This document shows, in pieces, positions 17,952 through 25,326 of a stretch of 40,130 bases of DNA. This DNA is from JAGQRJ01 sp041402045 (lineage in GTDB: Bacteria > Planctomycetota > J058): positions 1 to 40,130 of the forward strand of contig JAWKSZ010000076.1 of NCBI GenBank assembly GCA_041402045.1. Reading direction: 5' to 3'. The notes beneath the pieces are model-generated. The model ran no database searches. It was not told the DNA's origin and worked only from the letters and a program-made list of their open reading frames with translations. A program made the position numbers and the translations under genes. The first letter of the stretch is position 1, and each line of letters begins with the position of its first letter.

Positions 17952-20900
17952 GCGTGCTGAGAGCCCGCGGGCTGGCGCTGGTCGCGGCCCTGTGCTGCGC
18001 CGCGGCCCAGGCCGCCCCCGAGGGCGCGACCCTCGCCCTGGACAACCCCTTCCGCGCCCGCGGTGACGCGGCCAAGGCGCTCGAGCTGCTCCTGGCCGAG
18101 GTCGCCCGTGACCCCGAGGCCCCCGGGCTGACCCTGCTCCTGAGCGAGGTCGAGCGCGTGCGCGAGTTCGTGCCCGGCGCGCTGGCGCCCACCCGCGCGC
18201 GGCTGGAGCAGGTGCTCCAGGGCCTGGGCCCGCACCCGAACCGCGACGACCTGGCGCAGGAGGTCGTGCGCCTGCGCCTCGAGTCCGGCGATCGCGCCGG
18301 GGCCCTGGCGCTCCAGGGCGAGCGCGGGTTCCTCACGACCTGGGCCACCGTCGGGTTCTTCGGCTTCACCCCGGGCGCCTTCGAGGAGGCCTGGCCCCCC
18401 GAGCTCGCGGCCCAGGAGGAGGCGCTGGACCTCGCCGCGCGCTTCCCCACCCGGCGCGACGCGCTGGGCTGGCGCGACCTCGAGTTCTCGAATCCGGACT
18501 CGATCGTGGTCGACCTGGGCGAGGCGCTCTCCGGCTCGGGCGTCGCCTACGCGGTGACCCACGTCAAGCTCGCCGCCGCGGCCGAGGGGCAGCTCGTCTA
18601 CAGCGGGCCGAGCTTCAAGGCCTGGGTCAACCTGCACCCGCTGGCCGAGGTCGACCGCGTGCGCGACCGCACCGACTCCGAGCTCCGGGTGCGGGTCCCG
18701 CTGCAGGCCGGCTGGAACCGGATCCTGCTCAAGCTCGTGGGGAACACGAGCACGCGCTTCACCCTGCGCCTGACCGACCCCGCGGGCACGCCCCTGGCGG
18801 TCGAGGAGGTCGCGCGGGACGCGCGGGTCGGCGCGCACCCGAGCCCCGCGGCGGAGGTCCACGGCTCGTGGGCCCTGGAGGCCCTGGGCGAGCTCGCGGA
18901 CCCCGAGGCGCGCCTGCTCTACGCCTGCTCCCTCAGCCAGCGCGGGCGCGGCGAAGAGGGGCTCCTGGCCTTCGACCAGGCCCTGGCCGCGCACCCTGCG
19001 CTGGGCGAGCGGGCCTGGGTGCGGCTGCTCGAGGCCGAGCTCGCCGAGCGCGGCGACCACCTGCCCCAGAGCTTGCGCCGCCAGCGCGCGCAGCGCGCGC
19101 TGGAGCGGGCCCTCGAGCTCGACCCCGAGCACGTGGAGGCCCAGCGCCGGCGCGCGGAGCTCTCCTTCCGCGACGACCGCGAGCTGGACGGGATCCAGCG
19201 CCTGGAGGCGATCCTCAGCGCCGTCCCCGGCGACCACGCCACCCGCCTGCGCCTGGTGAACGCGCTGCTGCAGAAGGGCTGGGTGCTCCCCGCCGAGCGC
19301 GCCCTGTCCGAGCTCGAGCAGCTCGCCCCGAGCCTGCCCGGGGTGCTCGAGGCCCGGGCGCGGATCTTCCGCGCCCGCGACGACGAGCTGGGCGAGCAGG
19401 CGTCCCGCGAGCTGCTCTACCTCGAGGACCGCAGCCGGATCTCGAGCGTGCTCGCGCGCTTCGACCTGGCCCTCGCCCGGGGCGACCTGCCCGCGGCGCG
19501 GGAGGTGCTCGCCGCGCTGGGTGAGCTCGGGGTGAGCGACGACGCGCGGCAGCGGCTCGAGGAGCGCCTGGCCCGCGCCGGCGGGGACGACGAGGCGCGG
19601 CTCGCGGTGCTCCGCGAGCGCGCGAGCGCGCGGCCCTGGGACGAGGCGCGCCAGCGCGCGCTGATCGAGGCCCTGATCGAGCTCGGGGGCGAGGCCCGCG
19701 AGCGCGAGGCCGTCGAGCGCCTGGACGCGCTCCTGGCCGAGGCCCCGGGGCGCCACGAGCTGCGCGCGCTGCGCGAGGCGCTGCGCGGCGAGGACGGGCG
19801 CTTCTGGGAGGCCTGGGAGCCCGACCTGGAGCAGGTCCTGGCGGACGCCCCCGACGCCAGCCACTGGCCGCGGGCGGCGACGGTGTGCCTGTTCGACCAG
19901 ACCGTGACCCGGGTCTACCCCGACGGCTCCGCCGAGGACGCCGTGCACCAGATCTGGCGCGTGCTGACCCAGGAGGGCGTGGAGCGCTACGGCTCGCGGC
20001 CCCAGGCCGGGCGCCTGCTCACGATCCGCACCCGGACCCCCGACGGGGCGATCCTCGAGCCGATCCGCGCGGGCAACACCTTCGAAATGCCCGGGCTCGC
20101 GCCCGGCGCGGTGGTCGAGCACGCCTACCGCTCGGAGTCCGGGCCCGCGCGCCTGCAGTACTCCAACGGGCCGTTCTACTTCCAGGACCCCGACCTCACC
20201 GAGCCGTTCTGGCTCTCGCGCTGGGTGATCTGGATCCACGAGGACGCGCCGGTCGAGGTCGTGCAGAAGAACATGGGCCGCAAGGGGATCCTCGTGCGCC
20301 GCGAGCAGCGCGGCCCCTGGACGATCCACGAGTTCACCGCCCGCGATCAGCCGCGCCGTGAGCAGGAGCCTCTGGCGCCGCACCGCGACGAGGTCCTGCC
20401 CTGGGTCAAGCTCGTGGAGAAGGTCGGCCTCGAGGAGCTGGGCGAGTTCAACCGCACCCGCGCGATCCTCGCGCAGCAGGTGACTCCGAGCGTGGCTCGC
20501 GCCGCGGAGGCGGCGACCGCGGGGCTGGACGCGCCGCTGGCGCGCGCCCAGGCGCTGTTCCGCTTCGTGCACGAGCGCGTGACGCGTCAGGGCAACGAGA
20601 CCCGCCCCGCGGAGATCCTGGCCGCGGGCGAAGGCTCGAAGACCTCGCTCTACCTCGCGCTCCTGCGCGCGGCCGACGTGCCCCACCGCTTCGCCATGGC
20701 CGCGCGGCCGCGGGACGTGGGCGGGCGCCCGGTGAACTGGGCGCTGCCCGAGCTCGGCGTGTTCCAGACGCCGCTGATCCGGCTCGACCTCGAGGGCGGC
20801 CCGCGCTGGGTGTTCGCCGAGGGCGCCCCGGGGAGCCCCTTCGCTGCCCTGCCCCCCGAGGTATGGGGCGCGACCGCCTACGTGTGCCAGCACGGCGGCG

Positions 20901-21565
20901 GGACCCTGGACGTCGTCCCCGCGGGGAGCCCGCAGGAGCGCACGCAGGAGAGCGAGGTCGCGCTGAGCCTGGGGCTCGACGCCTCGCGCTTCGAGCTGCG
21001 CAAGGTGCTCCCCGACTACGGGCTCTACGGGCTCAAGGAGCGCTTCGCCGGGGTCCCCGAGGACCGGCTGCGGCGCGTGTTCGTGGGTCAGGTCAACGAG
21101 CTCTACCCCGCGGCGCGCCTGCTCTCCGGGGCCTTCGAGGACCTCGAGGCGCCAGGGGTCCCGCTCACGGTGCGGGTCGAGGGCGAGGGCCAGCTCGTGA
21201 CCGTGCAGCAGGGCCAGACCCTGCTCAAGCCGCCCTTCAGCCCCGCCCAGCTCGGGCGGAGCCTGGGCGCGTTCCCGCGGCGGGCCATGGACCTCGTGCT
21301 CGACGGGCTCTCGCTCCACGACCGCGCGACCGTCGAGCTCGGCCCCTACCGTTGCCCGCGGGTCCCCGAGCCGGTGCTGCTCGTGACGCCCCACGGCCAG
21401 TTCTCGCTCCTGTATCGCCAGGAGGCGGGGCGGGTGACCGTCGAGCGCAGCCTCGAGCTGTTCCGCGGTCGCGTCGAGGCCAAGGACTACCCGGCCTTCC
21501 GCGAGTTCCTCCAGCAGATCGACGAGGCCGAGTCGCGGGCGCTGCTCTTGGCTCCGGGCTCTTAA
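17948..21565 (+). CDS. Exported transglutaminase-like paralogue lacking the catalytic triad
   Basis: The start is TTG 17948, overlapping the previous stop, with AAGGAG 7 nt upstream; a GTG at 17954 is an alternative. The 1205-residue product begins with a short signal peptide (about 1-18, ending AAAQA) and repeats the architecture of the preceding gene. It has a GFFGFTPGAFEEAWPPE module (about 135), a jelly-roll-like segment with FKAWVNL and GWNRILLKL, and TPR-rich helices (about 310-620). A DUF3857-like beta region (about 640-830) and a transglutaminase-like core (about 860-960) follow. Where the partner has GDCKDKS, this protein has AGEGSKTS (about 893-900), so the nucleophile Cys is absent. 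The His region reads GVFQTPLIRL and the Asp region WVFAEGAP, so His and Asp are also missing. It is therefore probably a non-enzymatic partner or regulator of the upstream protein. This is my reading of the alignment, made by eye. Confidence 0.88.
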   Translation: MSVLRARGLALVAALCCAAAQAAPEGATLALDNPFRARGDAAKALELLLAEVARDPEAPGLTLLLSEVERVREFVPGALAPTRARLEQVLQGLGPHPNRDDLAQEVVRLRLESGDRAGALALQGERGFLTTWATVGFFGFTPGAFEEAWPPELAAQEEALDLAARFPTRRDALGWRDLEFSNPDSIVVDLGEALSGSGVAYAVTHVKLAAAAEGQLVYSGPSFKAWVNLHPLAEVDRVRDRTDSELRVRVPLQAGWNRILLKLVGNTSTRFTLRLTDPAGTPLAVEEVARDARVGAHPSPAAEVHGSWALEALGELADPEARLLYACSLSQRGRGEEGLLAFDQALAAHPALGERAWVRLLEAELAERGDHLPQSLRRQRAQRALERALELDPEHVEAQRRRAELSFRDDRELDGIQRLEAILSAVPGDHATRLRLVNALLQKGWVLPAERALSELEQLAPSLPGVLEARARIFRARDDELGEQASRELLYLEDRSRISSVLARFDLALARGDLPAAREVLAALGELGVSDDARQRLEERLARAGGDDEARLAVLRERASARPWDEARQRALIEALIELGGEAREREAVERLDALLAEAPGRHELRALREALRGEDGRFWEAWEPDLEQVLADAPDASHWPRAATVCLFDQTVTRVYPDGSAEDAVHQIWRVLTQEGVERYGSRPQAGRLLTIRTRTPDGAILEPIRAGNTFEMPGLAPGAVVEHAYRSESGPARLQYSNGPFYFQDPDLTEPFWLSRWVIWIHEDAPVEVVQKNMGRKGILVRREQRGPWTIHEFTARDQPRREQEPLAPHRDEVLPWVKLVEKVGLEELGEFNRTRAILAQQVTPSVARAAEAATAGLDAPLARAQALFRFVHERVTRQGNETRPAEILAAGEGSKTSLYLALLRAADVPHRFAMAARPRDVGGRPVNWALPELGVFQTPLIRLDLEGGPRWVFAEGAPGSPFAALPPEVWGATAYVCQHGGGTLDVVPAGSPQERTQESEVALSLGLDASRFELRKVLPDYGLYGLKERFAGVPEDRLRRVFVGQVNELYPAARLLSGAFEDLEAPGVPLTVRVEGEGQLVTVQQGQTLLKPPFSPAQLGRSLGAFPRRAMDLVLDGLSLHDRATVELGPYRCPRVPEPVLLVTPHGQFSLLYRQEAGRVTVERSLELFRGRVEAKDYPAFREFLQQIDEAESRALLLAPGS

Positions 21566-21570
21566 TGCCG

Positions 21571-22045
21571 CCCGGGCGCTCCGGCGGTCGGCTCCGCGTG
21601 GACACGCCGCTGCGAGCGGTGTTCAACCACCGAGCTCCGCCCACGCCCGCTCGCTGCGGCGATCGAAAGGAAGAGACACCGAAGGCACCGAGCTCCGCTC
21701 GAACACGCCGCTTCGGCGCGAAGAGAGAAGGGCAGAGAAGGCTGGAGATCACCCCTCGCCGGGCGGAGCCTCCCTGGATTCCCTTCTTCCTGCCCGCTCG
21801 CGCGTCCGCGAAGCTCGGTGTCTCTTGCTCTGTCGGGTCCTGGCGGTCGGGCGAGCGCGGAGCTCGGTGTTCTCTCGCTCTGACCCTCGCTGGCGCCTCG
21901 CGCGTGGGCGGAGCTCGGTGGTTGAACCCAGGATCGGCGGGCGGCGTGTCCCAGCGGAGCCGGCCGGAGCGCCTCGCCGGTGGCGGAGCTCGGTGGTTCG
22001 AGCCCGTCGGAGCGCCGTGTCCGGGCGAAACGGGGCGCGGAGCCG
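21571..22045. repeat. Cluster of direct and inverted repeats with GAGCTCGGTG core
   Basis: This gene-free stretch (21566-22142) holds at least six copies of a motif centred on GAGCTCGGTG. Two copies near 21627-21700 are on the minus strand. Copies near 21811, 21861, 21911 and 21988 are on the plus strand. The longest match is about 75 bp: 21571-21646 read on the minus strand resembles 21901-21985 read on the plus strand, including GGGCGGAGCTCGGTGGTTGAAC split around its centre. A second sub-family has AGCTCGGTG followed by TCTCTTGCTCTG. The motif resembles a tRNA D-arm, but no complete tRNA can be folded. Function unknown. A T6 run follows at 22068. Confidence 0.75.
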
Positions 22046-22142
22046 GGCAAAGTCCACCCTATCTGCCTTTTTTGCCTAGCTTTGCGGAATTGTGGCGGGA
22101 TCGGGTTGGGCCTGTCCGGCTCCCTCGGTAAAACGTGAGGTC

Positions 22143-22541
22143 ATGGGGAACGTCCTCACGCGCCTGCGCGACGAAAAGCTCACGATTCGGGTGGAACGCG
22201 ACGGCGTGATCGTGGCGGCCTCGGATCGTCCTGGTCTCAAGCCCCTGCAGGAGCTTAGCTTCCAGCGGCCGGACCTCCTCGACGGGAGCGACGCGGCGCT
22301 GCCGATCGTGGGCCTCGCGGCGGCCTACCTGCTGATCTACGGCAAGGTCGGGCGCGTGTTCGCGGAGACCATGACCAAGGACGCCCGCAACCTGTTTCGC
22401 GAGGAGGGGATCGAGTTCGCGGCGGACGCCTTCGTGCGCAAGCTGCCGCCCGACGAGTCCCTGGGCGAGTGGGACCCCGTCGCCAAGCGCGCGGTGACCC
22501 TCCTGGCCTTCGTCGAGGAGCTGAAGCGCGCGGGTGTCTGA
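22143..22541 (+). CDS. DUF1893 (TM1506-like) family protein
   Basis: The 132-residue product matches the pattern of DUF1893. An N-terminal strand pair around LTIRVERDGVIVAAS is followed by GLKPLQEL, then a conserved segment with IVGLAAAYLLIYGKVGRVFAE. A helix with DARNLFREEGI and a final AFVRKLPPDESL close the fold. The family has a cytidine-deaminase-like structure but no established reaction, so I assign none. ATG 22143 is chosen because the family similarity begins there; a GTG at 22092 would add 17 unconvincing residues. GAGG sits only 2 nt before the ATG, a poor ribosome site. The 3' end overlaps the thioesterase gene by 8 bp, so the two are probably co-translated. Confidence 0.75.
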   Translation: MGNVLTRLRDEKLTIRVERDGVIVAASDRPGLKPLQELSFQRPDLLDGSDAALPIVGLAAAYLLIYGKVGRVFAETMTKDARNLFREEGIEFAADAFVRKLPPDESLGEWDPVAKRAVTLLAFVEELKRAGV

Positions 22542-22974
22542 GCCCGAGCTCGTCTCCCTCGACGCCATTCGGCAGTTCTTCGCGCAGGGGATCCCGTTCA
22601 ACCAGCACATGGGCCTCGTGATCGAGGTGCTCGAGCGGGGGCGCATGGTGCTGCGTCTGCCGTTCCAGCCGCACTTCGTGGGGGACCCGACCCGGCCCGC
22701 GCTCCACGGCGGGGTGCTGTCCATGCTCGCTGACACGGTGGGCGGGGGGGCGGTGTTCTCCCTGACGCGCCCCGGGGACCGGCTCGCAACCATTGACCTG
22801 CGCGTGGATTACCTCCTGCCGGGGCGGCCCGAGGACGTGCTCGCCGAGGCGACGGTCCTGCGGATCGGGAACCGGGTCGGGGTCAGCTCCATGGAGCTGC
22901 GCCAGGGCGGGGACGTGATCGCCGTCTCCAAGGGCGTCTACACGATCCGGCGCAGTAAGCTAAGCCAAGATTAG
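22534..22974 (+). CDS. PaaI-type hotdog-fold thioesterase
   Basis: This 146-residue protein starts at GTG 22534 inside the end of the DUF1893 gene. It has the hotdog thioesterase signature HGGVLSMLAD (His58-Asp67) after a PFNQHMGL segment. The strand pairs ATIDLRVDYLLPG and VGVSSMELRQGGDVIAV match the PaaI/YdiI family in order and length (typically about 140 residues). Members hydrolyse acyl- or aryl-CoA thioesters in the cytoplasm, generally as tetramers. The candidate acid residue of the active site is Asp67. The substrate cannot be read from sequence. The 8-bp overlap with DUF1893 suggests translational coupling. Confidence 0.88.
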   Translation: MSEPELVSLDAIRQFFAQGIPFNQHMGLVIEVLERGRMVLRLPFQPHFVGDPTRPALHGGVLSMLADTVGGGAVFSLTRPGDRLATIDLRVDYLLPGRPEDVLAEATVLRIGNRVGVSSMELRQGGDVIAVSKGVYTIRRSKLSQD

Positions 22975-22991
22975 GCAGACGCTTGTGAAGG

Positions 22992-23013
22992 CCTGTTCGG
23001 ATGACCGGACAGG
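22992..23013 (+). terminator. Stem-loop after the thioesterase gene
   Basis: CCTGTTCGG, ATGA and CCGGACAGG form a 9-bp stem (one G-U pair) with a 4-nt loop, 17 bp after the thioesterase stop. There is no T-run behind it, so it may be a processing or Rho-dependent end rather than a classical intrinsic terminator. Confidence 0.45.
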
Positions 23014-23102
23014 TGTTCCGCGCCCCCCACAGCGCGCGCTGCCGTGCGGTAAGTTACGTCGGTCTGGGATTTGCAAGATGAAGGGCCTGCCGAGGAGGCT
23101 CC

Positions 23103-23735
23103 ATGCGACTCCGCTTCAAGCGTGCGCTAACCCTGATCGAGATCGCCATCAGTCTCTCGCTGATCGCGCTGATCATTCTCCCGATCTACTTCACCATGGC
23201 CAAGAGCCGCGAGACGGTGGCCCAGTCCTCCGAATACCGCATGGCGCGGCTCGCGGTGCAGACCGTGGTCGAGCGCATGCGCGCGCAGGCCTCGTCGGCC
23301 TCGGTGGGTCCCAACAGCTTCCAGAGCTTCGCCGCCGACTGGACCGCGGCGCCCCCCGCGCCCCTGCCGGTGATCAACGGCGGCGGCGCCGCGCAGCTCG
23401 CGCTCCCCGCCAGCTCGCAGTACATGATCGCCGGCCTCCCGCCCCGGGCGGATAACGGCCCCCACGTGGTGGTCACGATCGCGACCACCGGCGCGAGCCT
23501 CGACGAGACCTTCGTCTATCAGGCCTCCAACGACGGCGGGATCAACACCGCCGCCTCCGCGGTGGTCTCCCTCGACGACGACGACGACTCGAGCGGCGTC
23601 GCGATCAACGGCCTGTATCGCGCGATCCCGGTCACGATCTCGGTGTTCTGGGGGACCAACGTCGCGCAGCCCAAGCTGACCGTGACGACCCTGATCGCCA
23701 AGCCCACCGACTACATGCGAGAGAACGAGAGCTGA
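23103..23735 (+). CDS. Prepilin-like protein (type IV pilin / type II secretion pseudopilin N-terminus)
   Basis: ATG 23103 follows GAGGAGG. The 210-residue product begins MRLRFKRA, then LTLIEIAIS and a hydrophobic helix. This is a class III prepilin leader with Glu at position +5 (Glu13). The residue before cleavage is Ala8 rather than the usual Gly. The remainder is an extracellular domain rich in Ala, Ser and Thr with an Asp cluster (DDDDDSS, about 158-164). It is probably processed by a PilD-type peptidase and assembled in a pseudopilus or pilus-like structure. The next gene, another prepilin, starts 2 bp after the stop. No pilus motor genes are in the window. Confidence 0.85.
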   Translation: MRLRFKRALTLIEIAISLSLIALIILPIYFTMAKSRETVAQSSEYRMARLAVQTVVERMRAQASSASVGPNSFQSFAADWTAAPPAPLPVINGGGAAQLALPASSQYMIAGLPPRADNGPHVVVTIATTGASLDETFVYQASNDGGINTAASAVVSLDDDDDSSGVAINGLYRAIPVTISVFWGTNVAQPKLTVTTLIAKPTDYMRENES

Positions 23736-23737
23736 TC

Positions 23738-24718
23738 ATGCGCGTGCGTGGATTTACCCTGATCGAGCTCTTGATCGCCGTGGTCCTCGCCTCGGGGATC
23801 GCCCTGATCGTGGGCGCGGCGACCCAGACCGCCACCTTCATGGGGCGCGAGGTCGCGGTGGCCAACGCGGTGGCCGACATGGCGACCGAGGTCGGCGACG
23901 AGCTCGAGGCTCGCTACGTCATGTCGAACAACGAGTCGCCGATCGACTTCATTGGCGGGCAGAACGAGCTGCGGCCGACCCCCCACGCGGGGCTCCCGTC
24001 CAAGCCGCCGGGGCTCCCCGAGTCGCTCGCGACCTACCGCACCCGGCCGTCCTTGACCTTCCGTCAGCGGGTGGGGCTGACCCCCAACGAGCTGTGGGCG
24101 ACCGACACCACGGCCTACACCGGCCTGTTCGGCGGCGCCGGCAGCGCCGTTCCTCCCGCGCACCGGGACGTGACCCTCAACGACCCGCCTTTCCCGGACA
24201 ATCGGGTGGCCCAGGTGATCGACGGTGTGCGCGTCTCGGCGCGGCAGTTCATAAACAACGGCTTCTGCCGCTTCCGCTGGCTGCCGACCCCCAACCCCCG
24301 GGTCTACGACATTCCCGGTGACCCGGGACGCCTGACCGAGACCTGGATCGGGCGCGACGTGAACGGCGACGGCGCGACCAACGCCGAGAGCTACGAGACC
24401 GGCTTCGTGGTGATCGAGTTCCTCGACCCCACCGGCGCGGTCAGCACCACGACCTACGACCGGATCCAGTTCGGCGGTGACGGCCCGGTGCGCGTGCTCT
24501 GGAACGGCGAGGCGGGCACCGCCCCCACGCCGCCCCTGCCCGCGATCTTCGGCCTGATCGGCAACACCACCGCCGCCGACGTCTACACCCCGGTGAACCT
24601 GGCTACCCAGGAGGCGTTCCAGCTCAACCTGCTGGTCATGCACGACCCGATCGCGAGCGGCGGTGGCCGCGAAGTCGCGACCGTGTTCAGATACCAGCGC
24701 GTGATCGCGAGCCGCTAG
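23738..24718 (+). CDS. Prepilin-like protein with canonical GFTLIELLIAV leader
   Basis: The 326-residue protein has a textbook prepilin N-terminus: MRVRG, then FTLIELLIAVVLASG, with Gly5 before the cleavage site and Glu at +5. The large ectodomain includes DVNGDGATNAESYE (about residues 206-219), which looks like a Ca-binding DxNxDG loop followed by an acidic position. The length is greater than that of major pilins and typical of minor pilins/pseudopilins of the PilW/GspJ kind, although I cannot assign one. The gene starts 2 bp after the previous stop, so the two are very likely co-expressed and may be partners in one fibre tip. Confidence 0.85.
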   Translation: MRVRGFTLIELLIAVVLASGIALIVGAATQTATFMGREVAVANAVADMATEVGDELEARYVMSNNESPIDFIGGQNELRPTPHAGLPSKPPGLPESLATYRTRPSLTFRQRVGLTPNELWATDTTAYTGLFGGAGSAVPPAHRDVTLNDPPFPDNRVAQVIDGVRVSARQFINNGFCRFRWLPTPNPRVYDIPGDPGRLTETWIGRDVNGDGATNAESYETGFVVIEFLDPTGAVSTTTYDRIQFGGDGPVRVLWNGEAGTAPTPPLPAIFGLIGNTTAADVYTPVNLATQEAFQLNLLVMHDPIASGGGREVATVFRYQRVIASR

Positions 24719-24747
24719 CTCGCTCGAGCGCAAGAGGCTGACTGCCC

Positions 24748-25296
24748 ATGGCTACTCCGCGCCCCGTCGAGAACGAGATCAGCACGACCACCTTCCTGAT
24801 CGGGGCGGTGGTCGTGGTCGGTGTGTTCATTGCGCTGCAGATCGGGCGTGTGATCGTCGCGCCCGCACCGCAGCCCGAGCCCGCCGTGGTCGAGCCGCAG
24901 CCGGACACGCCGGACCCGGTCGAGGAGCCGGAGGAGCCCGGGCCGCCCCCCGGCCCCGTGGAGCGGCCGCACGAGTACGACCCGCCGATCGAGGGCAAGG
25001 TCGAGTACGACGCCGACCGCAAGCGCTTCGTGGTCGAGCTCGGGTTCGGGAGCGAGGACGAGCGCGCGATCGTCGAGCTCGACCAGATCGCGGGTCTCGA
25101 GCGCGAGGGTGAGAAGGAGCTCTACCTGCGCGCGCAGGACGGGCGGCGCGTGGCGGTGACCCAGGAGTTCATTGACGAGCTCCCGACCCGCGTGCGCTAC
25201 TCGATCGACTACGAGGCCAGCGGCAACGTCGCGACCGACGGCAAGGGCAACCCCGTCGACGAAGACGGCCGCGTGATCGAGCCCTCCGGCTACTGA
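24748..25296 (+). CDS. Small single-pass membrane protein
   Basis: The 182-residue product has a short cytoplasmic N-terminus and one transmembrane helix (about residues 16-37, TFLIGAVVVVGVFIALQI). A Pro/Glu-rich linker follows (about 41-80), then a small acidic domain (about 85-160) with VEYDADRKRFVVELGFGSEDE. This topology resembles assembly accessory proteins of pilus or secretion systems, and the gene lies 29 bp behind two prepilin genes. No family is recognised and the link to the prepilins is by context only. Confidence 0.75.
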   Translation: MATPRPVENEISTTTFLIGAVVVVGVFIALQIGRVIVAPAPQPEPAVVEPQPDTPDPVEEPEEPGPPPGPVERPHEYDPPIEGKVEYDADRKRFVVELGFGSEDERAIVELDQIAGLEREGEKELYLRAQDGRRVAVTQEFIDELPTRVRYSIDYEASGNVATDGKGNPVDEDGRVIEPSGY

Positions 25297-25326
25297 GCGT
25301 GAGCCGCGCGCTCGCCCGTCGCTGAG

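Noticed and set aside
21960..22040. Possible tRNA gene suggested by GGAGCTCGGTGGTTCGAGC.
   Set aside because: Only a D-arm-like hairpin can be formed. No anticodon arm, T-arm or acceptor stem in register could be found by eye, and related units in the cluster diverge outside the core.
21562..22131. Several short frames on both strands in the 21.6-22.1 kb gap.
   Set aside because: Their peptides are translations of the repeat units in different frames, without ribosome sites or recognisable domains.
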